Source of the DNA: an uncultured Sulfitobacter sp.
GTDB taxonomy: Bacteria > Pseudomonadota > Alphaproteobacteria > Rhodobacterales > Rhodobacteraceae
Direction: 5' to 3'
NCBI GenBank assembly: GCA_947492925.1
Contig: CANLOQ010000003.1
Location: 310,001-374,000, forward strand
DNA length: 64,000 nucleotides
Below are positions 51,777 through 60,591 of this stretch, piece after piece. The notes beneath the pieces were generated by a model that made no database searches, was not told the origin of the DNA, and was given only the letters and a program-made list of their open reading frames with translations. A program made the position numbers and the translations under genes. Position 1 is the first letter of the stretch. Every line of letters begins with the position of its first letter.

Positions 51777-53039
51777 CTAACCGGCTTTCATTTTGGGCAG
51801 GTCAGCGTCAAGATCGAACGAAGGCAGATCAGACATATCTGGAAGGTCTGACATATCGGGCAAATCAGGCAGATCTGACATGTCGGGCAAATCAGGCAGT
51901 TCTGGCATGTCTTGCAGTTCCGGGGTCACTTCCTGCACCCTCGCACTTGCTGGTGATTTTGGTGGCACCGCTGTCTCATCAACTGGAACCGCCCCGGCAG
52001 CTGCGCCCGCCGTGATATCCGGCAAATCAAGATCGGCACGATCGCTTTGCCTGCGCCTCAGCCTGATTTTTTCTGTCTTCGTATGCTCTACCTGAACCGC
52101 GCGGGTGCCGTCCAACTGGCCCAGAACCCCGCGTCCGATGCGCTTGCCTTGCCGCGTCTGGATCACCACCGCCTCAAAGTTCGCCTCTCCAAGCGCGATC
52201 AACGTGCCTTCTTGAAAGTCGGTGATCCGGCGCAGCGGCAGCTTGAGGTCGGCCAATGACACACGCAGATCAGCCTCAAGCCGGATGACGGTTTCCGAAA
52301 GCGTTTCGGGCGATGGGTCGCGGACCGGTCCCTGTTCGGCATCAGCCTCGTCCTCGGGCAGCCGGTCGCCCTTTGCGGGACCGGGATAGCAGGGCATACA
52401 CAGGCGCAACTGGCCTTGCCGCACCCCGCCCGCGATGTCGATATCAAGGTGGATCACCTCGTACTCCGCTGCCTCAAGCGCCATGCACAACACGCGCAGG
52501 TCACCAATCCAGGCCCCAAAGCTGTACCCGGCAATCAGCCGCTGGTCTTCGGATGCATCCGGCACTGTGGCAGCGCGCGCCAGAAGCGCATCCACAAACG
52601 GAGCCGAGATTGCCGCATCCGTCGCGGTCATCTGACGTGTCTCATTTTCCTGCGGGCCCAGCACCTTGCCCATCGTTTGCTGCTGAATTAACGCCGTTAC
52701 CAGCGGGGCGTCCAGAATGGCGGCGGCCCTGCTGCGCGCGGGCCCGTCCAGCAACAACAACACACCATTTGCGCCAAGCACATCGGGCAGATCATCGCTG
52801 GCGTGGGTCTGGCGGCGTGCGCCAATGACCGACATCGCCATGTCAAGCTGGTCTTCAGCGACCTTGGCCAGCGTCAGACGCAGCGCTTTGGCAAGGGACA
52901 TGGCCCTTGCCTGATGCTCTGCCTCGCCCGCCCGTGTCTTGCGCTGAAGAATTGTGTCGCGATGCCCGGTGTCCTGCGGGGTCTGACTGTCGGGCGATGT
53001 CATATCGTGAACGAATCCCAGCTGCGACGCCCGCCTCAT
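51777..53039 (-). CDS. FliM-like protein with SpoA domain and acidic repeat tail
   Basis: A 420-residue protein. The middle (about 75-225) resembles the CheC-like domain of FliM (MTATDAAISAPFVDALLARA, GGVRQGQLRLCMPCYP), and about 250-325 is a SpoA (FliM/FliN C-terminal) domain (RVSLADLKLPLRRITDFQEG, GRGVLGQLDGTRAVQVEH). The C-terminus is a tandem repeat of LPDLPDMSD-like units. GGAGG five bases upstream fixes the ATG at 53039. It follows the histidine kinase by 46 bases, with no flagellar gene nearby. It could be a divergent Roseobacter FliM or a distinct switch protein. Confidence 0.72.
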   Translation of the reverse strand: MRRASQLGFVHDMTSPDSQTPQDTGHRDTILQRKTRAGEAEHQARAMSLAKALRLTLAKVAEDQLDMAMSVIGARRQTHASDDLPDVLGANGVLLLLDGPARSRAAAILDAPLVTALIQQQTMGKVLGPQENETRQMTATDAAISAPFVDALLARAATVPDASEDQRLIAGYSFGAWIGDLRVLCMALEAAEYEVIHLDIDIAGGVRQGQLRLCMPCYPGPAKGDRLPEDEADAEQGPVRDPSPETLSETVIRLEADLRVSLADLKLPLRRITDFQEGTLIALGEANFEAVVIQTRQGKRIGRGVLGQLDGTRAVQVEHTKTEKIRLRRRQSDRADLDLPDITAGAAAGAVPVDETAVPPKSPASARVQEVTPELQDMPELPDLPDMSDLPDLPDMSDLPDMSDLPSFDLDADLPKMKAG

Positions 53040-53085
53040 GCGGTCCTCCGGCAAAGCCATACCGCCAAAAGGGTTACCATCAGCT

Positions 53086-55812
53086 TTATTTCTGTGCGGC
53101 CAAGACGGCTGGACCTTGCTGCGCAACAGATGCCTCGGGCGGCAGCGATACCCTGAACACCGCCCCCCCACTGTCCGGCAGATAGCTGATGCCACCGCCC
53201 AGCCTGGCCATGATTTCCTGACAGATCGCCAGTCCAAGGCCAGCGCCTTCCCCCTGTGATCCGCTGACCCGGTAGAATTTCTCAAAAATCACGGCCTGTT
53301 CGTCCGCTGCGATGCCTGCACCGTTGTCCTTGAAATCAATGGTCAGCCCCTGCGCCGTCATTGCCGCTGAAATGCGCAACTGTGGATCGTCGGAAAGACA
53401 GTATTTTTGGGCATTTGTGATCAGGTTGATGAACACCTGTACCAGCCGGTCAAGGTCGGTGGATAACATCACGTCCGGGTTTTCGTGGCTGATATCCACC
53501 CACAGTTTACCCTCCTGCCCCGCAAGCGCTGTCGTCACGGCGCGCTGCAACACCTCGTCAAGCGGTGCCTGCGTCAGGTGCAGGGAAACCTGCCCGTTTT
53601 CCAGCACAGACAGATCAAGCAGATCGTTCAGGAGACGTGTCAGGCGCAGGGTTTCGGAATGGATGATCGACGCATAGCGGTTCTTTTCGGTCTCTGACAG
53701 GCTGTCAGCATCACGCAGGATTTCCGAAAAAGAGCGAATTGAGGTCATCGGCGTGCGCAATTCGTGACTGATCTGGCTCAAAAAAGCATCCTTTTGCAGC
53801 GAAAGCTGCGTCAGCTTTTCGTTGGCGCGGCGCAATTGGCCCGCCGTCAGCGCCAGTTCACGCGACTTTTGTTCAAGCTGGCTGGAGTATTCCAGCAATT
53901 CGGCGGATTCATCGGCCACGGCCAGCAAATCCTGCACCGATACAGATGTGCCGCCCACAATCTGGCTGACCATCGCATGCGCCGTCGCGGCCCCCACTGA
54001 CCCCGCCAGCTCTCGCTCAAGGGCCTGAATGAATTCCGGTGTCGGTTCGGGCAAATGCCCCTGCACCCCTTGCGTGCGGGCCATGCTGCGAAAGAAAGCC
54101 TGAGCGTCCTCGGCCCCCAAAATGCGCTGGGTCATGATCATCAGGTCTTCGCTGCCCGCAAGCGATGCGGTCCAGACCCTGTTTGCGCCGGTGTGATCAA
54201 CCACATTGACAAATTGCGCCCCCTGCAGCCGTTCGACCGGTGCGGGGAAGGTCAGAAGGGACACAAGAACAAATGCAAAGCTGTTCAGCGACAAGCTCCA
54301 GAGAGCGGCATGCACCGTAGGGTCCACCCCTTCGATCCCGAAGAGCGCCTGCGGACGCAACAAACCCAGACCAAAAAGCCCATTGTCAAAGACCGGCTGA
54401 GAAAGCACCACGCCCGGTCCGAGCCCGGGCAGCAGCATCGTAAAGACCCACAGCGTAAAGCCCACTGCCAGCCCTGCCAACGCACCGCTGCGCGTAGCTC
54501 CACGCCAGAAGATGCCCCCCAGCAGTACAGGCAGAAACTGCGCGACGCCGCCAAAACTGATCGTACCGATGGCCGCCAGCGCCCCGCTGCCCCCCGAAGC
54601 GCGGTAGTAGAAAAAGCCAAGCGCGATGATAAACAGGATCGACACGCGCCGCGCCAGAATGACCACGTTGCGCACGTCCCCCGATTGCGTCGCCCCCTCG
54701 CGCCGCATCGCGAGCCAGACCGGCATGACGACGTGGTTCGAGACCATCGTGCTTAGCGCCAGTGTCGCCACAATCACCATCGACGTGGCCGAGGAAAAGC
54801 CGCCCAGAAAAGACAACATGGCAAGGCCATTCTGGTTCTGGCTCAACGGCAGGCTAAGGACAAAAAGGTCCGGGTTCGATCCTGCGGGCAACAGATCAAG
54901 ACCGACAACCGCAATCGGCATCACAAAAAGGCTGATCAGCATCAAATAGGCCGGAAAGGCCCATGACGCGATGCCCAGATGACTTTCCTCATCGTTCTCG
55001 ACAACCATGACCTGAAACATGCGCGGCAGACACAGAAACGCCGCCGCCGACAACATGGTGAGCGTGATCCAGCGACTGCCCTGCATATCCCATGCGCCGA
55101 TGGGCGACGCGTCAATCCGCGCCAGCGTCTCGCCTACCCCTCCGGCAAGACCCCAGACCACAAAAACGCCCACTGCCAGAAGCGCGATCAGCTTGACCAC
55201 GGCCTCTACCGCGACGGCAATGACGATGCCGTGGTGGCGTTCGTGCACGTTCAGATTGCGGGTGCCGAACAGAACGGTGAACAACGCAAGACCGGTGGCC
55301 ACCCAAAAGGCCGCGCTGACCGCGTTGAAGGTGCTGTCCGCATCTGTTCCGCGTAGATCCGGCGCGGCGAAAATCGACAATGACAGAACAACGGATTGTA
55401 ATTGCAGGGCAATATAGGGGGTTACGCCGATCACGGCCATCACGGTGACGACAATCGCCAGCACGTTGGATTTGCCGTAGCGGGCCGAAATCAGATCAGC
55501 AATCGAGGTGACGCGCTGGCTGCGCCCGATGCTGACCAGCCTGCGCAGAATCCACCACCAGCCAATCATCACCAGCGATGGGCCCAGATAGATGGTCAGA
55601 TACTCAAGCCCCGACCGGGCCGCATAGCCGACCGCGCCGTAAAACGTCCAAGCGGTGCAATAGATCGACAAAGACAACGTATAGACCACCGGTGAGCGCA
55701 AAAATCGCGCGCCGCGTCCCTGCCGCGCGGCTCTTTCGGCCAGAAAGGCAATGCCAAACAGAAAAACCACGTAGGCCAGACAGACCAGAACAAGCTGGTT
55801 CAGCCCAACCAT
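53086..55812 (-). CDS. Symporter-histidine kinase fusion (CrbS/CbrA-like)
   Basis: A 908-residue membrane sensor kinase. Residues 1 to about 500 form a sodium:solute symporter domain (YTLSLSIYCTAWTFYGAVGY, GVTPYIALQLQSVVLSL, FLGGFSSATSMVIVATLALS). A cytoplasmic coiled coil (SQLEQKSRELALTAGQLRRAN) leads to HisKA with His683 (SQISHELRTPMTSIRSF) and a HATPase domain (NLITNAQKY, DNGAGI, GAGLGLAI). Kinases of this type (CrbS, CbrA, MxtR) sense acetate or carbon supply. It overlaps the small membrane gene upstream by one base. Confidence 0.93.
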   Translation of the reverse strand: MVGLNQLVLVCLAYVVFLFGIAFLAERAARQGRGARFLRSPVVYTLSLSIYCTAWTFYGAVGYAARSGLEYLTIYLGPSLVMIGWWWILRRLVSIGRSQRVTSIADLISARYGKSNVLAIVVTVMAVIGVTPYIALQLQSVVLSLSIFAAPDLRGTDADSTFNAVSAAFWVATGLALFTVLFGTRNLNVHERHHGIVIAVAVEAVVKLIALLAVGVFVVWGLAGGVGETLARIDASPIGAWDMQGSRWITLTMLSAAAFLCLPRMFQVMVVENDEESHLGIASWAFPAYLMLISLFVMPIAVVGLDLLPAGSNPDLFVLSLPLSQNQNGLAMLSFLGGFSSATSMVIVATLALSTMVSNHVVMPVWLAMRREGATQSGDVRNVVILARRVSILFIIALGFFYYRASGGSGALAAIGTISFGGVAQFLPVLLGGIFWRGATRSGALAGLAVGFTLWVFTMLLPGLGPGVVLSQPVFDNGLFGLGLLRPQALFGIEGVDPTVHAALWSLSLNSFAFVLVSLLTFPAPVERLQGAQFVNVVDHTGANRVWTASLAGSEDLMIMTQRILGAEDAQAFFRSMARTQGVQGHLPEPTPEFIQALERELAGSVGAATAHAMVSQIVGGTSVSVQDLLAVADESAELLEYSSQLEQKSRELALTAGQLRRANEKLTQLSLQKDAFLSQISHELRTPMTSIRSFSEILRDADSLSETEKNRYASIIHSETLRLTRLLNDLLDLSVLENGQVSLHLTQAPLDEVLQRAVTTALAGQEGKLWVDISHENPDVMLSTDLDRLVQVFINLITNAQKYCLSDDPQLRISAAMTAQGLTIDFKDNGAGIAADEQAVIFEKFYRVSGSQGEGAGLGLAICQEIMARLGGGISYLPDSGGAVFRVSLPPEASVAQQGPAVLAAQK

Positions 55813-56093
55813 CAGTCTTCCGCGTCCCGCTTGCTATCGGATGGCCGGGTGTGCCGCCACAGCACCCAGCCCAAAATCGCCAAACCGCACCAGACCCCAA
55901 AAAGATACATTAACGCCGTGCTCATCGCGATGCCGCCCTGACCCTGCGGATCGGGCAAAGGCCACATCAGCGGGGCCATCCACAGCGCAAGGCCCAGAAA
56001 CGGCAACAGCCGCACGGCGTCCATCATGCGTCTGGCGCGATAGCTTTTGCGTTCCAGAAAGACGGGCCTTTTGGCAACGGGCTGTTTGCCCAT
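55812..56093 (-). CDS. Small two-helix membrane protein upstream of the symporter-kinase
   Basis: A 93-residue protein with a basic N-terminus and two transmembrane helices (about 28-45, LLPFLGLALWMAPLMWPL, and 60-80, LMYLFGVWCGLAILGWVLW). Its stop codon overlaps the kinase start by one base. Small membrane proteins at this position exist beside related kinases (CbrX upstream of CbrA; DUF485-type proteins beside symporters), so it probably assists the transporter-like domain. That role is inferred from position alone. Confidence 0.75.
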   Translation of the reverse strand: MGKQPVAKRPVFLERKSYRARRMMDAVRLLPFLGLALWMAPLMWPLPDPQGQGGIAMSTALMYLFGVWCGLAILGWVLWRHTRPSDSKRDAED

Positions 56094-56118
56094 GATCTTG
56101 TGCCTCCCCCGGCGCTGG

Positions 56119-56484
56119 TCAGGCCATCAAGGCGCGGACGGCCTCAAGCATTTCGGTATTGGAAAACGGCTTGGTCATAAAGCGGCTGACGCCTGCCTTT
56201 TCGGCCATGTCCCGGTCTCGCGCCTGTCCACGTGCGGTCAGCATAAGGATCGGCAGAGACTGCAGCGCCGCGTCGCTGCGCAGCTCGTGCAAAATCTCAA
56301 AGCCACTCTTACCCGGCAGCATGACGTCCAGAATAACCAGATCCGGCGCAGCCTTGCGGATCACGTCATAAGCGCTGGCACCGTTTGCCAGCGTTTCAAC
56401 CCGCCAACCGTCGTTGGACAGTAAGAAACGGATCGCCTCTGCGATGTTGATTTCATCCTCAACCAGCACGACACGTTTGCCCAT
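56119..56484 (-). CDS. Single-domain response regulator (CheY-like)
   Basis: A 121-residue receiver domain without an output domain. Acidic pocket residues are Glu9, Asp10 and Asp53 (VILDVMLPGKSGF), followed by Thr83 (MLTARG) and Lys105 (TKPF), so all phosphorylation residues are present. Its probable partner is the symporter-kinase two genes downstream. With no DNA-binding part, it must act by protein contact; the FliM-like product of the operon is one conceivable target. Confidence 0.92.
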   Translation of the reverse strand: MGKRVVLVEDEINIAEAIRFLLSNDGWRVETLANGASAYDVIRKAAPDLVILDVMLPGKSGFEILHELRSDAALQSLPILMLTARGQARDRDMAEKAGVSRFMTKPFSNTEMLEAVRALMA

Positions 56485-56584
56485 GCGCGGCTGTCTCCTC
56501 CCTGTCTTCTGGCCCCGCGACCGTCTTGTGCGGTCTCATGTGCCCTTAGTGCAGGATGCACCGGATCAGGCAGGCTGTCAAAGC

Positions 56585-57880
56585 TCAGACACCGACGCTG
56601 AGCACCGATGGTTCACGCCTTGCCCGGCACTCCGTATGCGGGCACACGCGGCAGGTCGACCCGACATCGGCCCCCTGACCCGTGCCTGCCTGCGCGGGCA
56701 ACAACAGCATCACGCCCTGTACCAGCGGGCGCACGTTGTATTCTGGCAGGCCAACCGCCTCGCTGGTGGCATAGCTGTCAAAGGCGACATCAGCGCGGCT
56801 GAACTGTCTGATCCGGGCCATCAGCACCGCACCGGGATCACCCAATGCGCCAAAAAGCGGCCACAGAGGACAGCACGCGCCGTGTCGGGGCACCGTAAAG
56901 CCCTCGATCGACTTGCGAAAAATCACCGTGCCCGAACGGTCACAAACCACGAGCCCCGCCCCCAGCTCCTGCAGTGCGGCCAGCCTGCGCAACACCCTTG
57001 GCACATCGCAGCGCAACGCGCGCGCCAGCGTCATCGGATCGGTGCCGTGCTTGGCCACCGCGGCGCGCAAATCGTTCAGACCAAGGACGGCCGCGTCATC
57101 AGCCACCTGATGCAGGACGTTCTGCGCAATGTAGCGCGCCGCATGCGACCGCAGTTCCGGTGCATCGTCCAGTATGGCATTGATTTCATCTGATGAGCGC
57201 GCGCCTTCCTCAATCCGGGCAAAACTGAACGCATGGGACGACAGGAACTGTTCGACCTCTTCCTGCGGCGAGCTTGCGGCATCGGCGGCGTCGGGATCAG
57301 CCTCAAGATAGGTGACAATGGCCGCCGCACTTTCGGACAGGCGATGGCTGTCTTCATTGATGTTGGCATGGAACCTGTCGCGCCATTCCGGTTGCAAGGT
57401 CTCCGTCTCTGCAAGGATCGACGCGGTAGACCGGATGGCCGCGGCAGTTGACAGAAGTTCGTGCATAGAGGCCGCAAGATGCGGATCATGGGCCAGCCGG
57501 TCGGTCAGCGCCTCGACCGTCTGTTCAAGCGCCGTCACCCGTTTGCGGGTGTTAGCCAGCACTTCCGCCCATCCCGGAAACCGCCCCGCAAACTCATCTG
57601 CCTTGGTCGCTTCGTGGCCGGTCATGCCTGCCTGATCGGCAGCTTCCTGCAAACTGGCGATCAGCGCGGCCTCTGCCCCTTCGGTCAGCGCCTGCGGCTC
57701 CACTTCCAGCGCACCGGCAATGTTCAGCAGCAGCTTACCGCCGATTCTGCGGCGGTTGTGCTCGATCAGATTGAGGTAACTGGCTGAAATCCCGATCTCG
57801 CGCGCCAGATCGGCTTGCTTGAGCCCACCCATGATCCGTTTTTCTCGGATGCGGCTGCCTGTCAATGTGTCCCCGGCCAT
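56585..57880 (-). CDS. ScfR family transcriptional regulator (short-chain fatty acyl-CoA sensing type)
   Basis: A 431-residue regulator. Residues 8-65 are an HTH_3 domain (KQADLAREIGISASYLNLIEHNRR). The middle carries the M78/IrrE-like region, and the C-terminal DUF2083 domain has clustered cysteines (GACCPLWPLFGALGDPG, STCRVCPHTECRA) that in related PrpR proteins bind an iron-sulfur cluster. Family members (PccR, RamB, PrpR) respond to acetyl- or propionyl-CoA. It is first in the sensory operon and divergent from the Liv importer. Confidence 0.9.
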   Translation of the reverse strand: MAGDTLTGSRIREKRIMGGLKQADLAREIGISASYLNLIEHNRRRIGGKLLLNIAGALEVEPQALTEGAEAALIASLQEAADQAGMTGHEATKADEFAGRFPGWAEVLANTRKRVTALEQTVEALTDRLAHDPHLAASMHELLSTAAAIRSTASILAETETLQPEWRDRFHANINEDSHRLSESAAAIVTYLEADPDAADAASSPQEEVEQFLSSHAFSFARIEEGARSSDEINAILDDAPELRSHAARYIAQNVLHQVADDAAVLGLNDLRAAVAKHGTDPMTLARALRCDVPRVLRRLAALQELGAGLVVCDRSGTVIFRKSIEGFTVPRHGACCPLWPLFGALGDPGAVLMARIRQFSRADVAFDSYATSEAVGLPEYNVRPLVQGVMLLLPAQAGTGQGADVGSTCRVCPHTECRARREPSVLSVGV

Positions 57881-57896
57881 CGCGCTGATCCCCTCC

Positions 57897-57908
57897 CTTT
57901 GGGCAAAG
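57897..57908. promoter_or_regulatory. CTTTG-GG-CAAAG inverted repeat before the ScfR-type gene
   Basis: A perfect inverted repeat 16 bases upstream of the regulator start codon. A similar TTTG-CA-CAAA lies at 58049-58058 near the binding-protein gene. ScfR/RamB-type regulators are reported to bind TTTGC-rich palindromes, so these could be self-regulatory and target sites. Confidence 0.4.
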
Positions 57909-58114
57909 CAGCGTTATTTCAAAGCGTTTCTGCACTGCAACAACAGATTCTTTACAAGTTACATCCAGAACCTGCCAATATCTTTACAGGATAATCTTTC
58001 AGATCAAGGGGCTTATTGAACAATTTTCGGCCTTCCCATCATAAAGACTTTGCACAAATGTGTCGTCCTGACCGCAAAAGAAGGTCGGATGCTTTACAAT
58101 TTCGGGAGGAATTC

Positions 58115-59461
58115 ATGTCTTTTAACAACCCCACACGTCGTGGTCTGCTGAAAACGGGTGCCGCAGCCAGCGCCGCCCTGACACTGCCCACCTATCTGCG
58201 CGCCGATGGCCACTCCGGCTTTACCAATGCGCCGCAGGGCAGCACCGTCACGCTTGGCTTCAACGTGCCGCAGTCGGGCCCCTACGCTGACGAAGGCGCG
58301 GACGAACTGCGCGCCTATGAGCTGGCGGTCGAGCACCTGAACGGTGGCGGCGACGGCGGCCTGATGAATACTTTCTCGTCCAAGGCGCTTAAGGGCAACG
58401 GTATTCTGGGCAAGAAGGTCGAGTACGTCACAGGTGACACGCAGACCAAATCCGATGCGGCACGCGCATCCGCAAAGTCCATGATCGAAAAAGACGGCGC
58501 GGTGATGATCACCGGCGGTTCGTCTTCCGGTGTGGCCGTGGCCGTTCAGGCGCTTTGCCAGGAGGCAGGCGTTATCTTTATGGCGGGCCTCACGCACTCC
58601 AACGACACCACGGGTAAAGACAAGCGGGCCAATGGCTTCCGCCACTTCTTTAACTCTTACATGTCCGGTGCGGCCCTCGCACCCGTGCTTGCAAACGCAT
58701 ATGGCACGGACCGCAAGGCATACCACCTGACAGCGGACTATAACTGGGGCTACACCACCGAAGAAGCGGTCCGGTCCTCCACTGAAGCGATGGGTTGGGA
58801 AACCGTGAACGCGGTGAAGACACCGCTGACGCAGACGGACTTCTCTGCCTATATCGCGCCGGTTCTGCAGTCGGGTGCGGATACGCTGGTTCTGAACCAC
58901 TACGGCGGCAACATGGTGAACTCGCTGACCAATGCCGTGCAGTTCGGTCTGCGTGACAAGCAGGTCAACGGCAAAGACTTCCAGATCGTTGTTCCGCTCT
59001 ACTCGCGCCTGATGGCCAAGGGTGCCGGCGCAAACGTGAAGGGCATCTTCGGGTCCACAAACTGGCACTGGTCGCTGACCGACGAAGGCTCCAAGGCATT
59101 TGTCAAATCCTTCGGTGAAAAGTACGGCTTCCCGCCCTCTCAGGCGGCGCACACCTGCTACGTTCAGGCGCTGCTGTATGCGGACGCGGTCGAGCGTGCG
59201 GGCTCGTTCAACCCATGCGCGGTTGTCGAAGCCCTCGAAGGGTTCGAGTTCGACGGTATGGGCAACGGCAAGACGCTGTACCGCGCCGAAGATCACCAGT
59301 GCTTCAAGGACGTGCTGGTTGTGAAGGGTAAAGAGAACCCGACATCCGAGTTCGACCTGCTGGAAATCGTGGAAATCACACCTGTTGAGCAGGTGACATA
59401 CGCCCCCGATCACCCACAGTTCGCAGGCGGCTCTCTGGGTACCTGCAACCCCGGCGCGTAA
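58115..59461 (+). CDS. Tat-exported branched-chain amino-acid/amide-type ABC binding protein
   Basis: A 448-residue periplasmic substrate-binding protein. A twin-arginine type signal (NPTRRGLLKTGAAASAALTL) is followed by a Peripla_BP_6 domain (TVTLGFNVPQSGPYADEGAD, KSMIEKDGAVMITGGSSSGV, TQTDFSAYIAPVLQSGADTL). GGGAGGA eight bases upstream fixes the ATG at 58115; the open frame extends to 58016. It is the first gene of a complete Liv-type importer. The substrate (branched-chain amino acid, amide or related) is not determined by the sequence. Confidence 0.93.
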   Translation: MSFNNPTRRGLLKTGAAASAALTLPTYLRADGHSGFTNAPQGSTVTLGFNVPQSGPYADEGADELRAYELAVEHLNGGGDGGLMNTFSSKALKGNGILGKKVEYVTGDTQTKSDAARASAKSMIEKDGAVMITGGSSSGVAVAVQALCQEAGVIFMAGLTHSNDTTGKDKRANGFRHFFNSYMSGAALAPVLANAYGTDRKAYHLTADYNWGYTTEEAVRSSTEAMGWETVNAVKTPLTQTDFSAYIAPVLQSGADTLVLNHYGGNMVNSLTNAVQFGLRDKQVNGKDFQIVVPLYSRLMAKGAGANVKGIFGSTNWHWSLTDEGSKAFVKSFGEKYGFPPSQAAHTCYVQALLYADAVERAGSFNPCAVVEALEGFEFDGMGNGKTLYRAEDHQCFKDVLVVKGKENPTSEFDLLEIVEITPVEQVTYAPDHPQFAGGSLGTCNPGA

Positions 59462-59555
59462 ACCCCGCGCCTATTCATCAAAATCACTCAGGGCGGCCAC
59501 GCTGCCGCCCTGACCTTTGCCCGAACCGGGCAACCGCGCTTGGAGGTGGGACACC

Positions 59556-60587
59556 ATGGACGCAATTCTTCTGCAAATTCTCAACGGTCTGGACAAAGGC
59601 TCCGCCTATGCGTTGATCGCCCTTGGCCTGACGTTGATCTTTGGCACCCTCGGCGTGGTAAACTTCGCCCACGGTGCGCTCTTTATGATCGGTGCTTTCT
59701 GCGCTGTGACCTTTTCCAAAATGCTGTCGTTCAGCCACGTCGTCATAGACGAGACGCAAAAGGATTTCCTTGGCAATCCACTGAAGGTCGATGTGCCCTA
59801 CCTGTACGATTGGTTCGGACAGGCCACCGGTGACGCGATCATCGACTGGGCCGTGCCGCTGTCGATCATCTTTACCATTCCCGTGATGATCGCCATCGGC
59901 TTCATCATGGAACGCGGCCTGATCAAGCATTTCTACAAGCGCCCTCATGCTGACCAAATCCTTGTGACCTTTGGTCTGGCCATCGTGCTTCAGGAAGTGA
60001 TCAAATATTTCTACGGGGCCAACCCGATCCCGACGCCCGCGCCTGCGGCCTTTGCCGGATCGTTTGATTTTGGCGCGCTGTTGGGGTTTGACCCAAACAC
60101 CATCATCTATCCTTACTGGCGGTTGGTCTACTTTGCCTTCGCTGCCGTGATTATCGGTGCCGTCTTTGCCTTCCTGCAGTTCACCACCTTCGGCATGGTC
60201 GTGCGCGCCGGTATGGCGGACCGTGAAACCGTGGGCCTTCTGGGCATCAACATCGACAAGCGGTTTACCATCATGTTCGGGATTGCTGCGGCGGTGGCCG
60301 GTCTGGCGGGCGTCATGTATGCCCCCATCAACTCGCCCAACTATCACATGGGCATGGACTTTCTTGTGCTGAGCTTCGTGGTCGTCGTTGTTGGCGGCAT
60401 GGGGTCATTGCCCGGTGCGGTGCTGGCAGGTTTCCTGCTTGGCGTTCTCGAAAGCTTTGCTTCGATGGCCGTGGTGCTGGAGTTCATTCCCGGTATCAAC
60501 CAGATCATCATCTACCTTGTGGCGATCATCATTCTGCTGACCAGACCCCGTGGCCTCATGGGTCGCGCTGGCGTGATGGAGGACTAA
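59556..60587 (+). CDS. Liv-type ABC permease, LivH family
   Basis: A 343-residue inner-membrane permease. Typical segments are [57 protein letters not shown] and [17 protein letters not shown]. It has a longer first loop than E. coli LivH (about residues 57-85), with a charged stretch. GGAGGTGGG upstream fixes the ATG at 59556. The next permease starts four bases after its stop. Confidence 0.93.
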   Translation: MDAILLQILNGLDKGSAYALIALGLTLIFGTLGVVNFAHGALFMIGAFCAVTFSKMLSFSHVVIDETQKDFLGNPLKVDVPYLYDWFGQATGDAIIDWAVPLSIIFTIPVMIAIGFIMERGLIKHFYKRPHADQILVTFGLAIVLQEVIKYFYGANPIPTPAPAAFAGSFDFGALLGFDPNTIIYPYWRLVYFAFAAVIIGAVFAFLQFTTFGMVVRAGMADRETVGLLGINIDKRFTIMFGIAAAVAGLAGVMYAPINSPNYHMGMDFLVLSFVVVVVGGMGSLPGAVLAGFLLGVLESFASMAVVLEFIPGINQIIIYLVAIIILLTRPRGLMGRAGVMED

Positions 60588-60591
60588 GGAC

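Noticed and set aside
51795-51930. Tandem DNA repeats as a CRISPR or minisatellite
   Set aside because: The repeats are in frame, imperfect and encode LPDLPDMSD-type units of the FliM-like protein; there are no spacers.
58094-59413. 439-codon open frame on the minus strand
   Set aside because: Antisense to the binding-protein gene, whose Tat signal and family motifs are clear.
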